Shown: positions 18,679-28,601, counted from the first letter of the stretch. The stretch is DNA of 64,000 nt from Acinetobacter colistiniresistens (GCF_024582815.1 NZ_CP102099.1:434001-498000); one strand, 5' to 3'. The notes: generated by a model not told the origin, from the sequence alone. Translations and numbers: made by a program.

Positions 18679-20127
18679 ATGAAATTTACACTTCAAAACG
18701 CATTCCCAGCTCAGGCGTCTAGCGAATCTTTGTGGATTTTGGTTGATTCAGAACAATTACAACAGAACTTAAATACTTATCAAATCAATCATCTAGAAGA
18801 GACCCTTAATACAGCGCAGTTCAAGGCTGGGTTCAACGAAAACTTGACCCTGATTGCAAATATTGCCGTTCAAGCCAATGCACAACTCCTCGGACTTGGA
18901 AAAAGTACCGAGTTGAAAGCGACAAAATTAGCAAAACTTGCACAAAGCATTATCAAATCATCACAAAATAAATTTAAACAAATTAGCGTTGATCTGTCTG
19001 CCCTTCCGACAGATTTACATTCTCTCTTTGTACTCAGCCTCACCCAAGCGGCTTATGGCTATGACGAATTCAAATCGAAAAAGAATGAATTTATCCTAGA
19101 CACCATTCATCTGATCGCCAATCAAACAACTTTGGATGAATCACAATTAAATCTGCTTCAAGCGGTACAGACGGGTCAAAGCTATGCCCGTGATTTGGGT
19201 AACCGTCCGGGGAATATCTGTTTCCCTGAATATTTGGCCGATCAAGCAGTTGCTCTTGCTGCACAATATCCAGACTTGTTAAAAGTGACTGTGTTGGATG
19301 AACAGCAAATGGCTGATTTGGGCATGTATGCTTTCCTTGCGGTGAGCAAAGGTTCAGATCGTCCAGGTCGTATTGTCACACTGGAATACAATGCCCAAAT
19401 TGAGCAGGCTCCTGTCGTACTTGTGGGTAAAGGTGTGACCTTCGATACTGGTGGTATTTCATTAAAACCTGGCTTAGGCATGGATGAAATGAAATTTGAT
19501 ATGTGTGGTGCTGCCTCTGTATTGGGCACCATGCAAGCGCTTTGTGAAGCTCGACTGCCGATTCATGTGGTGGGAGCGATTGCAGCGGCTGAAAATATGC
19601 CATCAGGCCATGCCACTCGTCCGGGTGATATTGTCACCAGTATGAGCGGTCAAACCATTGAAATCCTCAACACTGATGCCGAAGGCCGTTTGGTGCTGTG
19701 TGACACCTTAACCTACATTAAACGCTTTAATCCTGCGTTGGTGATTGATATCGCGACACTGACAGGCGCTTGCGTGGTTGCGCTAGGGAAAGTCGTTAGC
19801 GGCTTATTCACACCCGATGATGAACTGGCACAAGCGTTGCAACACGCAGGTGAACAGTCACTGGATCGTGTATGGCGTATGCCTGTGATGGAAGAGTATC
19901 AAGAATTACTCGACTCACCTTTTGCTGATATTGCCAATATTGGCGGACCTTATGGCGGTGCAATTACAGCAGCGTGTTTCTTGGAGCGTTTCACTCGTGA
20001 TTATCGTTGGGCACATCTTGATGTTGCTGGAACAGCGTGGTTATCTGGAACAGCCAAAGGTGCAACGGGTCGCCCAGTACCGCTATTGATGCAGTTTTTA
20101 GCTAATCGTGTTGCAACGAAAAACTAA
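18679..20127 (+). CDS. pepA: Leucyl aminopeptidase (M17)
   Basis: Cytosolic di-zinc/manganese aminopeptidase; PepA homologues also bind DNA at Xer recombination sites in some bacteria. The signature [10 protein letters not shown] is present, with metal-binding [14 protein letters not shown] and [13 protein letters not shown] start at the ATG at 18679 (MKFTLQNAF); an open TTG frame from 18598 has no better ribosome site and would add 27 residues that do not look like this family. holC follows 3 bases after the stop, the common pepA-holC pairing. Confidence 0.94.
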   Translation: MKFTLQNAFPAQASSESLWILVDSEQLQQNLNTYQINHLEETLNTAQFKAGFNENLTLIANIAVQANAQLLGLGKSTELKATKLAKLAQSIIKSSQNKFKQISVDLSALPTDLHSLFVLSLTQAAYGYDEFKSKKNEFILDTIHLIANQTTLDESQLNLLQAVQTGQSYARDLGNRPGNICFPEYLADQAVALAAQYPDLLKVTVLDEQQMADLGMYAFLAVSKGSDRPGRIVTLEYNAQIEQAPVVLVGKGVTFDTGGISLKPGLGMDEMKFDMCGAASVLGTMQALCEARLPIHVVGAIAAAENMPSGHATRPGDIVTSMSGQTIEILNTDAEGRLVLCDTLTYIKRFNPALVIDIATLTGACVVALGKVVSGLFTPDDELAQALQHAGEQSLDRVWRMPVMEEYQELLDSPFADIANIGGPYGGAITAACFLERFTRDYRWAHLDVAGTAWLSGTAKGATGRPVPLLMQFLANRVATKN

Positions 20128-20130
20128 AAC

Positions 20131-20538
20131 ATGGCGCAAATCAGCTTTTATCTCTTTGAAAACAGTACAGAACGGCAAGTCGAAAGTGCTTGCCGTTTAT
20201 GTCGGAAGATTCTAAATCAACACCCCCAGATTTGGTGGTATTGCACAGATGCAGATTTACAAACTGAACTGGATGAACTGCTTTGGCGTTTTGATCCAGT
20301 CAGTTTTATTCCACATGGAATCGATCAAGTGACAAGTCCTGTCTGTATTTCGGCAGAACTCCCCCCGTCCAGTGATTGGATCGTGTTTAATTTTAACAAT
20401 CATGCACTTGAACAAACTCAAGATTTTCGCCACATTATCGAGATTATTGAAAATAATGAAGCTGCGAAACAAATCGGGCGGGAAAAATTTAAAATGTATC
20501 GTCGTTTAGGCATTGAAGCTCGAACATTTAAATTATAA
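20131..20538 (+). CDS. holC: DNA polymerase III chi subunit
   Basis: Clamp-loader accessory subunit that links the replicase to single-strand-binding protein. 135 residues beginning MAQISFYLFENSTERQVESACRL, with the family traits WWYCTD (about residues 32-37), LLWRFDPVSFIPHGI and VFNFNNHA. Placement directly after pepA matches many gammaproteobacteria. Confidence 0.9.
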   Translation: MAQISFYLFENSTERQVESACRLCRKILNQHPQIWWYCTDADLQTELDELLWRFDPVSFIPHGIDQVTSPVCISAELPPSSDWIVFNFNNHALEQTQDFRHIIEIIENNEAAKQIGREKFKMYRRLGIEARTFKL

Positions 20539-20573
20539 CCCAGCAACCAAGAACATCATTTGAGGAGTGTCTT

Positions 20574-21200
20574 GTGGCATTAAATGTAGGTCAGGACTTT
20601 AAAAAACGTTGGTTAAATGCACCTGAGGCTGTTCGTCAGACCTATCAGGACGATTTAGCACGTATCTGTGATCTATTATTACCACAAACGTCGATTCAAA
20701 ATTGGACTCAACACGAAGAAACCGCTCAACAAGGTTCTCAACAACGAATTGATCAAGCCTATGCAGAGCTCAAAGCGGAACTGATTGAACAAGCACGGAT
20801 TCGCAAGCAACAGGCTTTGGAACAAGCTTTAGCTGAAAAACGTGCAGCTGAAGCGGCTTATGCAGCGCAACTACAAGCCGATGAAGCACGCCAGTTTGAA
20901 CAACAGACGGAGAACCTCGTTGCACTACGTGGCCATATCGATCAGGAAATTGCTCAACAGACTGAACGCTATCAGACCAATCCAGAGCAGCCAAGTGTTG
21001 ACTATGCACGTGGCCAAACGGTCATGGTTGACGATCAGCAAATTCTGTCTGAGCTAGAAAGTGTCCGTGTGCGACTGGAGCTCGAAGCTGAGGGTTTGAT
21101 TGAGCAAGCCGTGACCGTATTCCGTGCCAAACTGCATGCTCTGGCACAAGATGAAATTGAGTATGTCCTGAAGAATAGTGACTTTTCCGACGAAAAATAA
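20574..21200 (+). CDS. Conserved hypothetical coiled-coil protein
   Basis: 208 residues, GTG start with GAGGAG 7 to 12 bases upstream. I do not recognise a named family. An N-terminal part (1-50) starts ALNVGQDFKKRWLNAPEAVRQ. Residues 55-130 are rich in Ala, Glu, Gln and Arg and should form a long helix or coiled coil, and the C-terminal part again has helical heptads. No signal peptide or membrane segment. It follows holC after 35 bases and precedes a strong terminator, so it is the last gene of the pepA-holC transcript. A cytosolic structural or adaptor role is possible but unsupported. Confidence 0.75.
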   Translation: MALNVGQDFKKRWLNAPEAVRQTYQDDLARICDLLLPQTSIQNWTQHEETAQQGSQQRIDQAYAELKAELIEQARIRKQQALEQALAEKRAAEAAYAAQLQADEARQFEQQTENLVALRGHIDQEIAQQTERYQTNPEQPSVDYARGQTVMVDDQQILSELESVRVRLELEAEGLIEQAVTVFRAKLHALAQDEIEYVLKNSDFSDEK

Positions 21201-21201
21201 T

Positions 21202-21231
21202 AAAAAGGCCCTGTTTAAACAGGGCCTTTTT
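21202..21231. terminator. Bidirectional terminator after the pepA operon and ribE
   Basis: AAAAAGGCCCTGTTT pairs perfectly with AAACAGGGCCTTTTT with no loop bases beyond the central AT-rich turn. It lies between convergent genes. Confidence 0.92.
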
Positions 21232-21242
21232 ATAGATAAATT

Positions 21243-21902
21243 TTATTTTAAGAAACCATTTTCAGCCAAGAATGCCATGCTGATATTTGACTCAGTTTTT
21301 TGCTCTGCGGCCTTATCACCCAACAATAAACGCTCAATATAACGCGCCAATACATCCACTTCCAGATTGACTTTGCTGCCGACTTGCCAGGTACCAATAT
21401 TGGTACGCTCAGCCGTGTGTGGAATTAAATTCAAACTTAGAATGTTGCCACGCAAATGGTTAATGGTCAGACTAATCCCATCAACCGTGACTGAGCCTTT
21501 TTCTGCCAAGTATTTAGCTAGCTCAACCGGAGCCGTCACTTCAAAATACAATGAGCGTGCATCATGGCGAACCAAGCTAATTTCACCTAAACCATCGACA
21601 TGACCACTGACAATATGTCCACCAAAACGTGTGGTGGGCAGCATTGCTTTTTCGACATTGACTGCTTGGCCGACTTTCCACTGACCCAGTGTGGTACGGT
21701 TCAAACTTTCACGCGAAACATCAGCCGCATACCAGTTTTCCCCCCATTCAATCACGGTCAGGCAGATTCCATTGGTCGCAATCGAATCCCCCAAATGTAC
21801 ATCAGACATATCCAAATCAGTTTGAATACGCAAACGGACATCACCACCTACACTTTGTAGGCTCTCAACCTTACCTAAACTTTCAATAATGCCTGTAAAC
21901 AT
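21243..21902 (-). CDS. ribE: Riboflavin synthase alpha chain
   Basis: Joins two lumazine molecules to make riboflavin. Two tandem lumazine-binding domains are visible: first MFTGIIESLGKV...IATNGICLTVIEW, second FGGHIVSGHVDGLG...VTVDGISLTINHL. 219 residues is normal. It stands alone here; ribD lies 3 kb away in another transcript. I see no FMN riboswitch in the 150 bases upstream. Confidence 0.95.
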   Translation of the reverse strand: MFTGIIESLGKVESLQSVGGDVRLRIQTDLDMSDVHLGDSIATNGICLTVIEWGENWYAADVSRESLNRTTLGQWKVGQAVNVEKAMLPTTRFGGHIVSGHVDGLGEISLVRHDARSLYFEVTAPVELAKYLAEKGSVTVDGISLTINHLRGNILSLNLIPHTAERTNIGTWQVGSKVNLEVDVLARYIERLLLGDKAAEQKTESNISMAFLAENGFLK

Positions 21903-22006
21903 GGGAGTTTCAACCTATCTTTATTGCAGTATATAGCACTGTAAAGAAGATACCTTAAAGCAAAGAACCCGAGATAACAAGGCATGTGCAGTGCAAACAC
22001 AGGCAA

Positions 22007-22035
22007 ATAAAAAGGGCCATCACCTGATCGCCCTT
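22007..22035 (-). terminator. Terminator of glpF
   Basis: On the minus strand AAGGGC and GCCCTT (22035-22030 and 22017-22012) enclose a shorter ATCA/TGAT pairing, followed by TTTTTATTT. Confidence 0.8.
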
Positions 22036-22054
22036 CTCATGATTCATCTGGTCT

Positions 22055-22894
22055 TTATTGCATTTCAGACACTTGCTTTTCAGCAGATGATTGTGGTTCT
22101 GCTTTCTGATGGACAAGGAAATGACTAAAGAATAGTTTATAACCTAACACACCTAAACAAGCCCCCACGATTGGTGCAATGATTGGCACGATAAAATAAG
22201 GAATATCACGTCCCCCTGTAAACGCAACAGGTCCCCAACCAGTGAAATAAGCCACAACTTTCGGACCAAAATCACGCGCAGGATTCATGGCAAAGCCCGT
22301 AAGTGGACCAAAAGAAGCCCCAATCACCGCCACCAGCAAACCCACCAAGATCGGTGCTAAAGCACCACGCGGCAAGCCATTACTGTCATCTCCAATCGCC
22401 ATAATCAACCAGAGCAATAACATGGTGATAAACATTTCCACCATAAAAGCCTGCCCGATCGAGAGCAAATGATGTGGATAGGTCGAGAAAATTCCTGCCA
22501 GTTCCAGACTTTCGACACTGCCACGCACCATATGGTGAGTCTGCTCATAATCCACAAAGAGATTGCTATACAAGCTATAAACCAACAGCGCACCCACAGC
22601 AGCACCAGCCACCTGTGAAATAATATAAAACGGCACCTTGCGCTTATCAAAGCCAGCAAACAATGCCAATGCAATGGTCACTGCAGGGTTAAGATGTGCT
22701 CCCGAAATACCAGCAGATAAATAGACCGCCAATGCTACAGCCAAGCCCCACACAATGCTGATTTCCCACAGACCTAAACTTGCACCGGCAAGTTTAAGTG
22801 CAGCCACCACACCAATACCAAATGATAAAAAAATTGCGGTAGCAAAAAATTCAGCTACACATTGCCCCAATAAGGTGGGTTCCGAGCGACTCAT
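22055..22894 (-). CDS. glpF: Glycerol facilitator (aquaglyceroporin)
   Basis: Inner-membrane channel for glycerol and small polyols. The two pore motifs are NPA at residues 69-71 and NPA at 204-206. The second is followed by Arg-Asp (NPARD), the aquaglyceroporin signature rather than the water-only AqpZ form. Long stretches resemble E. coli GlpF, for example EQTHHMVRGSVES and GPLTGFAMNPARDFGPKV. 279 residues, six membrane helices. No glpK or glpD lies beside it, which is unusual compared with enterics. Confidence 0.92.
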   Translation of the reverse strand: MSRSEPTLLGQCVAEFFATAIFLSFGIGVVAALKLAGASLGLWEISIVWGLAVALAVYLSAGISGAHLNPAVTIALALFAGFDKRKVPFYIISQVAGAAVGALLVYSLYSNLFVDYEQTHHMVRGSVESLELAGIFSTYPHHLLSIGQAFMVEMFITMLLLWLIMAIGDDSNGLPRGALAPILVGLLVAVIGASFGPLTGFAMNPARDFGPKVVAYFTGWGPVAFTGGRDIPYFIVPIIAPIVGACLGVLGYKLFFSHFLVHQKAEPQSSAEKQVSEMQ

Positions 22895-23252
22895 AACAAC
22901 CTCTCTTGGTCATCGCTGCAAATAGGCAAGACCCTAAATTAAGCTCGGCAAACTATATTTATTTTCAAAACGGGTCAATATGATTTGGTAATTTTTTAAA
23001 CGATTGATCAAAAGATTATGATTCGGAAACTAGATGATTAAGACTATAAAAAGACAGACAAATAAAATCTAAAGCTTTGTTTAAATTACCTATTTAATAT
23101 TTTTTAAATATAGATATTGAGATAAAAACAAATGATTAAGAACATATAACTCTGCTGAAATTTGATGTATTTTTATTATAAAAACAAGCAGTTATCTTAT
23201 AAACCGATTTATTTTATCTAATTATCCGATGCTGACTTAAAGTTGGATACAA
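22895..23252. other. AT-rich intergenic region upstream of glpF
   Basis: About 360 bases with no credible frame. The left end must hold the glpF promoter and a leader with the ribosome site AGAGAGG. The middle is very AT-rich, and the right end abuts the terminator of the methyltransferase gene. I see no repeat or operator I would defend. Confidence 0.5.
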
Positions 23253-23282
23253 AAACACCACCTTGTCTTCCAAAGTGGTGTT
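23253..23282 (-). terminator. Terminator of the nrdR-ribD-methyltransferase transcript
   Basis: On the minus strand AACACCACTTTG pairs with CAAGGTGGTGTT (one G-T-type mismatch) followed by TTTTTG. It lies 10 bases beyond the methyltransferase stop. Confidence 0.85.
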
Positions 23283-23291
23283 CCATTTGAC

Positions 23292-24584
23292 CTACCAAAG
23301 TGCCAGCTGAGTACTATTGCCAGTGGTATCAACCCCACCTAGTTCAGCAAAGTGATATAACTGACCCAATAGCTGTCGCAACGGCGGACCTGATTTGGCA
23401 TGAGTATCGGTAATCACAATAAACTCAAGCACGCGTGCGCGGTCTGATTGGCGCTGCTTACTTACACGATAGCGCGGAACATCTTGCGTCAGCAGCGTCA
23501 CTTTGCCGCGTTTTAAATTGGCGGTGAGCAAGTCTTTCGGTTCGATATTTCCATCAGTCGAATAGCTGGTCAAAATATAGCGGGCATTAATGGTTTCCAA
23601 TAACTTTTCATACGCCTCTTTGGCATATTTTGACGAGTTATAAGGACTTGGACGCTCTTTACGCCATGCGCGGTCAATTCCGCTCTTAAAGCCTTTGGTA
23701 TCGGGTGAAGGTAAATCCACCTGATCCCATAAGGTCAGCGCATTGAGGACATGGTAATTACTGCTATAGGCGTGCTGGTTATATGGCGGATCGAGATAGG
23801 CCACATCGACCTCAAAACCACTCATCTGATTGGCGAGATGCTGCGCATCTACACACCACATTTCTGCGGCAGGCCGTTTAGGATCACCAATCTCACAAAA
23901 ACGACTCGGTGTCAGCCACAATAATGATTCAATCCGCTCTAAAGCTGTTTGGGTACGTCCACCCCAGCCCTGATGGAAACTTTTAAAGACACCACTGGTA
24001 TTACTGACAAAACTTGCCGAATATAACAGCGGTGCCAATAAAGCACTCATTTCCACATCATTGATGGCACCCTGAGCTTGCCATGTTGCAATCTGCTGGC
24101 GAATCGCATCAATACGCATGCCGTTACGGCGTTTGAAGAATAAACGGTCACGGGCAGGGTCATAGACATCATCATTACGCGGACACAAGTTGTGTGTGAC
24201 CCAACCTTTGACCTCAGGCAAACGGTTCAGGTAATCAATGGCTTTTTGATAGCCACCCAGTTCTTTAAAAGCAGGTGCATCTACACAAGCTAAAATGGCA
24301 TGATTCAATGCGTGGCTATAAGGTTCCCAGTCATTGGCAATCACACGATAACCATTCTGACGTGCCAAACGCGAGACAACGCCACTCCCCGCAAAGAAAT
24401 CCGCAAAAATCGGTGGATTCTTTTTCTTGCTGTTCAGTGTGCCTGTAATCTCGAGTGCCTCTAAAATGAGATGAAGCAGTCGACGCTTATTGCCCAGATA
24501 AGGCACTAACTGATGAAAAAGATATTCGTCTGTCGTACGTGCGGCATGACGACGTTTGTGATAAACCGATGGTTCTGGATTCAT
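23292..24584 (-). CDS. aamA: DNA adenine methyltransferase (AamA-like)
   Basis: N6-adenine DNA methyltransferase. SAM-binding motif ADFFAGSGVV (61-70) precedes the catalytic DPPYNQ (265-270, in YLDPPYNQHAYSSNY), the order of D12/Dam-like enzymes. 430 residues, no specificity or restriction partner beside it, so it is an orphan methyltransferase. A. baumannii encodes the orphan enzyme AamA, reported to methylate GAATTC and to affect surface motility. The context next to ribD and the sequence type make this the likely equivalent, but the target is not readable from sequence. It overlaps the ribD stop by 4 bases. Confidence 0.85.
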   Translation of the reverse strand: MNPEPSVYHKRRHAARTTDEYLFHQLVPYLGNKRRLLHLILEALEITGTLNSKKKNPPIFADFFAGSGVVSRLARQNGYRVIANDWEPYSHALNHAILACVDAPAFKELGGYQKAIDYLNRLPEVKGWVTHNLCPRNDDVYDPARDRLFFKRRNGMRIDAIRQQIATWQAQGAINDVEMSALLAPLLYSASFVSNTSGVFKSFHQGWGGRTQTALERIESLLWLTPSRFCEIGDPKRPAAEMWCVDAQHLANQMSGFEVDVAYLDPPYNQHAYSSNYHVLNALTLWDQVDLPSPDTKGFKSGIDRAWRKERPSPYNSSKYAKEAYEKLLETINARYILTSYSTDGNIEPKDLLTANLKRGKVTLLTQDVPRYRVSKQRQSDRARVLEFIVITDTHAKSGPPLRQLLGQLYHFAELGGVDTTGNSTQLALW

Positions 24585-25681
24585 ATCATCTCTTGGATAG
24601 GGAGCAATCTTAGGCGAATGTCTTGCCCAAGTTGGGTTACATCAACCAATTCAAAACGCAGCTGCTCTGCCATTTTGCTAAATTCAGCATTGAACATTGC
24701 CCGAGCAGATTGACCAAGCAAAGTGGGTGCAACATAACTGATCATTTCATCAACCAGCCCTTGCTGCAGAAAGGCAGTCGATAAGGTTGCACCAGCCTCA
24801 ACCAATACATCATAAATTTGATAGTGTTGGGCCAAGGTCTGCAATAATTGATTTAAAGGCTGTACTGACAATTGTATCACGCCTAAATCTGCAAGTTCTT
24901 GACGAAATGGTGTCATCACCATGACAGTTTCAGGATTTTGTAAAATCTTGGCTGAAAGCGGAAGCCGTCCTTGACGATCAAGCACAATCCGTTTGGGCTG
25001 AACCGCCGTGCTCAGATCTACCCCGTCTAATGCACGTACATTTAATTCGCAATCATCGGCTAGAACCGTCTGAATCCCGGTCATCACCGCGCCTGAAATG
25101 GCACGCCAGTGCTGCACATCTTGACGTGCTGCCGTGCCTGTAATCCACTTCGACTCACCCGAAGCCATCGCAGTACGACCATCAAGACTGGAAGCGATTT
25201 TTAAACGTACATAGGGCAAACCTGTAGACATGGCTTTTAAAAAGCCTGAATTGAGCGTTTTCGCAGTATCTGCACACACACCCGTTTCAACCTCTATGCC
25301 TGCCGCTTGTAATATTTGAACACCCTTGCCTGCAACCAACGGATTGGGATCTGAACATGCCACTACCACTTTTTTCACTTGGGCTTTGACTAAGGCCTCG
25401 GCACAGGGTGGCGTTCGGCCATAATGCGCACATGGCTCCAGAGTGACATACGCCGTTGCACCTTTGGCATTCTCACCCGCTTGGCGCAAAGCAAAAACTT
25501 CAGCGTGAGGTTGGCCTGCTTTAGGATGATAGCCCTCGCCAATCAACTGACCCTCTTTCACAATAACGCAGCCGACATTCGGGTTTGGCTTGGTCGAGTA
25601 TTGACCCCGTCGCGCCAAAGCAATGGCCTGTTGCATCCAGTGCTGATGTTCAGATAAGTGTTCTTGGGTTAACTCAGACAT
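24581..25681 (-). CDS. ribD: Bifunctional riboflavin deaminase/reductase RibD
   Basis: Second and third steps of riboflavin synthesis. The N-terminal deaminase has zinc ligands in HAE (His59-Glu61) and PCAHYGRTPPC (Cys84 and Cys93). The C-terminal reductase starts at about residue 155 (PYVRLKIASSLDGRTAM) and ends with the VDEMISYVAPTLLG segment. 366 residues is typical. It sits 12 bases after nrdR and overlaps the methyltransferase start, so all three genes appear cotranscribed. nrdR-ribD adjacency is widespread. Confidence 0.96.
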   Translation of the reverse strand: MSELTQEHLSEHQHWMQQAIALARRGQYSTKPNPNVGCVIVKEGQLIGEGYHPKAGQPHAEVFALRQAGENAKGATAYVTLEPCAHYGRTPPCAEALVKAQVKKVVVACSDPNPLVAGKGVQILQAAGIEVETGVCADTAKTLNSGFLKAMSTGLPYVRLKIASSLDGRTAMASGESKWITGTAARQDVQHWRAISGAVMTGIQTVLADDCELNVRALDGVDLSTAVQPKRIVLDRQGRLPLSAKILQNPETVMVMTPFRQELADLGVIQLSVQPLNQLLQTLAQHYQIYDVLVEAGATLSTAFLQQGLVDEMISYVAPTLLGQSARAMFNAEFSKMAEQLRFELVDVTQLGQDIRLRLLPIQEMI

Positions 25682-25693
25682 AGTCTCTCTAAT

Positions 25694-26158
25694 TTAAGCT
25701 TCATTTTCACGTTGTTGCATTTGCTCAATCTGATGGCGAAATGCTTCTACATCTTGGAAATCTTGATAGACAGAGGCAAAGCGAACATAAGCAACATGGT
25801 CTAGGGCAAACAGAGCCTGCATGACAATTTCACCAATGGTTCTTGATTTTACATCACGCTCGCCCAGACGACGAATCTGTGATTGAATATCGCTGAGTAC
25901 CGTTTCAATTTGCTCTTGCGTGACTGGACGTTTTTGTAAGGCATGCATAAGGGAGCGACGTAGCTTGGCCTCATCAAAAGGCTCATTTTTACCGTCGGAT
26001 TTGATCACACGCGGCATCACCACATCATAACTTTCAAAGGTGGTAAAACGCTCTCCACAAATGACACACTCACGACGACGACGAATCTGGCAGCCTTCGG
26101 CAGCCAAACGCGAGTCTATGACTTTACTATCAGCGGCGTTACAAAATGGACAATGCAT
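25694..26158 (-). CDS. nrdR: Transcriptional repressor NrdR
   Basis: ATP/dATP-sensing repressor of ribonucleotide reductase genes. The N-terminal zinc ribbon has [17 protein letters not shown] and [12 protein letters not shown]. The ATP-cone domain (about 50-140) contains [16 protein letters not shown] and the [15 protein letters not shown] segment. 154 residues. First gene of the nrdR-ribD-methyltransferase group. Confidence 0.96.
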   Translation of the reverse strand: MHCPFCNAADSKVIDSRLAAEGCQIRRRRECVICGERFTTFESYDVVMPRVIKSDGKNEPFDEAKLRRSLMHALQKRPVTQEQIETVLSDIQSQIRRLGERDVKSRTIGEIVMQALFALDHVAYVRFASVYQDFQDVEAFRHQIEQMQQRENEA

Positions 26159-26235
26159 AGTTGCGTGATTATTTACTCTCTTTGCTTAAGTGTAGCAAAG
26201 TTTCTGCAATTGCAGAACCAGTACCCTAAAAGCAT

Positions 26236-26264
26236 AAAAAAACAGCCCGATGGGGCTGTTTTTT
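26236..26264 (-). terminator. Terminator of glnK-amtB
   Basis: AACAGCCC pairs with GGGCTGTT around a GATG loop, with A and T runs outside. It lies 19 bases beyond the amtB stop. Confidence 0.9.
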
Positions 26265-26283
26265 AAATCGCATGTTGTGCCGA

Positions 26284-27693
26284 TTATTCGATACGTTCGC
26301 CATGTTGGCTCAGGTCAAGACCCATACGCTCATCATCTGCGCTGACACGGATACCAATCACCAAATCGATCACTTTCAGGATGATAAAGGTCACAATTGC
26401 GCTATACGCGATGGTTGCCAATACACCTTCAATTTGCACCCATAATTGCCCCATAAAGGTTGGTGCAAGTGCAACATTCGCTGCTTTGATAATTTCATCG
26501 CTATAAAAGATACCAGTCAGAATCGCACCCACAATTCCCCCCACTGCATGTAACCCAAATGCATCCAAGGCATCATCGGCTTTAAGTAGGCGTTTCAATG
26601 CAGTAATACCCCAGAAGCACACCACGCCACCGATGAGACCCATGATTAACGCACCGCCAACACCGACGAAACCCGCAGCAGGCGTAATCACAACCAATCC
26701 GGCCACCGCACCAGACGCACCACCCAGTACCGATGCTTTGCCACGAATCAGACGTTCTACAATGAGCCAAGAGAATGCGGCAGCTGCGGCAGCAACTTGA
26801 GTCACTAAGATCGCCATACTTGCACGTGCACCTGCACCTAAAGCACTACCGCCGTTAAAGCCAAACCAACCGACCCAAATCAAGCTTGCACCAATCACGG
26901 TTAAAGTCAAATTATGTGGTGCCATTGATTCACGGCCAAGCCCCGTACGTTTACCTAACATATAAGCAGCAACCAGACCAGCTACACCTGCGTTGATATG
27001 GACAACCGTACCACCCGCAAAGTCTAATGCGCCTGCTTTGAATAACCAACCATCAGCCGCCCAAACCCAGTGCGTGATTGGTGCATACACCAAGATCACC
27101 CAAACTGCGACAAATGCCATGAATGCTGAATATTTCATACGATCAGCAATCGAACCACTAATAATTGCAACAGTAATAATGGCGAAGGTCATTTGGAAAA
27201 TAACAAATAAACTTTCAGGAATGGTGCCATTCAGCGCATTAAAGGCCACGCCATTCAGCATCGCCTTGCCCAAGTCACCAATATATGCACCTGAGCCAGA
27301 GAATGCCAATGAGTAACCGGCAATCACCCAGATTAAACTGACTAGAATGGCAGCAGAAAGGCTGAACATCATGGTACTGAGTACGTTTTTCTTACGAACC
27401 ATACCGCCATAGAACAGCGCCAAACCAGGAATCGTCATCAACAGAACCAATGCTGTTGAAACAAGAATCCACGCTGTATCACCTGTATCCAGTTTTGCTG
27501 TCGCAGCAGGCGCTGGTGTGGCCTCGACAGGGGTTGCTGCGGCTGTTGCAGCAATTTCCGGTGATGCAGCCGTTGTATCAACGGCTACAGTGTGTTCAAC
27601 CGCCGGGCTCGTTACCGCGTCTTCTGCCCAAACTACCGCCGAACCACCTAAGAGTGCGCCAGATAGACTGAGCGCCATAAGCATTTTTTTCAT
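26284..27693 (-). CDS. amtB: Ammonium transporter AmtB
   Basis: Trimeric inner-membrane ammonium channel regulated by GlnK. A signal peptide (about 1-23, ending VVWA) is followed by an Ala/Pro/Thr-rich stretch to about residue 70, longer than in E. coli AmtB, before the first helix of the Amt core (DTAWILVSTALVLLMTIPG). Core landmarks: GGMVRKKNVLS, ITHWVWA, GGTVVHINAGVAGLVAAY and HAVGGIVGAILTGIF. The ending DERMGLDLSQHGE is the conserved AmtB tail. 67 bases separate it from glnK, the usual pairing. Confidence 0.95.
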   Translation of the reverse strand: MKKMLMALSLSGALLGGSAVVWAEDAVTSPAVEHTVAVDTTAASPEIAATAAATPVEATPAPAATAKLDTGDTAWILVSTALVLLMTIPGLALFYGGMVRKKNVLSTMMFSLSAAILVSLIWVIAGYSLAFSGSGAYIGDLGKAMLNGVAFNALNGTIPESLFVIFQMTFAIITVAIISGSIADRMKYSAFMAFVAVWVILVYAPITHWVWAADGWLFKAGALDFAGGTVVHINAGVAGLVAAYMLGKRTGLGRESMAPHNLTLTVIGASLIWVGWFGFNGGSALGAGARASMAILVTQVAAAAAAFSWLIVERLIRGKASVLGGASGAVAGLVVITPAAGFVGVGGALIMGLIGGVVCFWGITALKRLLKADDALDAFGLHAVGGIVGAILTGIFYSDEIIKAANVALAPTFMGQLWVQIEGVLATIAYSAIVTFIILKVIDLVIGIRVSADDERMGLDLSQHGERIE

Positions 27694-27760
27694 TCGTGTC
27701 CCCCAACCTGATTTTGCGAGCTATTTCTATTCTTTCTAACTCAGCAAAGTTTGTGCCAAT

Positions 27761-28135
<375 letters not shown>

Positions 28136-28140
28136 TTATG

Positions 28141-28156
28141 TTCAATTTTCATGCCA
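28141..28156 (-). promoter_or_regulatory. Candidate sigma-54 promoter of glnK-amtB
   Basis: Minus strand TGGCATGAAAATTGAA. The -24 element TGGCA and the TTG of the -12 element match the TGGCAC-N5-TTGCA consensus, but the near-invariant C of the -12 GC is A. It lies about 42 bases before the glnK ATG, the right distance for a short leader. Tentative. Confidence 0.4.
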
Positions 28157-28373
28157 ATATTTAAAGGTTGGGGGGATTCAAATATTGGGCACAAGCTTTC
28201 TTTATAACCTATTTAGCCTTGAAGATGTAGATAGTGCATCGAAAATAAGTTTCATTTACCCCTGTTTCACTGGATTGATAAGTCACTCCAGCATCTGGCC
28301 CCAACTGTGCTAGAGGATTGGAGAAAGCAGTGATACACTGGGCAGCAAATATACATAACCGATTGAGCAGTTT

Positions 28374-28601
28374 ATGATTGAGACTCTTTTACAGGCAATT
28401 TTGCAGCAAGTTGATCAACCTAAAAAAGATTTAGAAAAGAACTTACGTGCGCTATTGAATGAAAGTATCGAAAAATTGGATCTTGTCTCGAAGCAAGAAC
28501 TGGATCGCCAAAGGAATGCCTTGAATACTGCTAATCAACGTCTTGCTGAACTTCAACAACAGATGAAAATACTGGAAGAGTTTCTTCAGCATAAAAAATA
28601 G
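28374..28601 (+). CDS. ubiK: Ubiquinone biosynthesis accessory factor UbiK
   Basis: 75-residue BMFP-domain (YqiC/UbiK) protein that assists aerobic ubiquinone assembly together with UbiJ. It starts MIETLLQAILQQVDQP, has the conserved DLEKNLRALLNESIEKLDLVS segment, and ends in a coiled coil (residues 48-72). comM follows 68 bases later; the ubiK-comM order is common in gammaproteobacteria. Confidence 0.88.
   Translation: MIETLLQAILQQVDQPKKDLEKNLRALLNESIEKLDLVSKQELDRQRNALNTANQRLAELQQQMKILEEFLQHKK

Noticed and set aside
28296..28311. TGGCCCCAACTGTGCT, a GG-N10-GC spaced sigma-54-like element before ubiK.
   Set aside because: Three consensus positions differ, and ubiK is not expected to be sigma-54 controlled.
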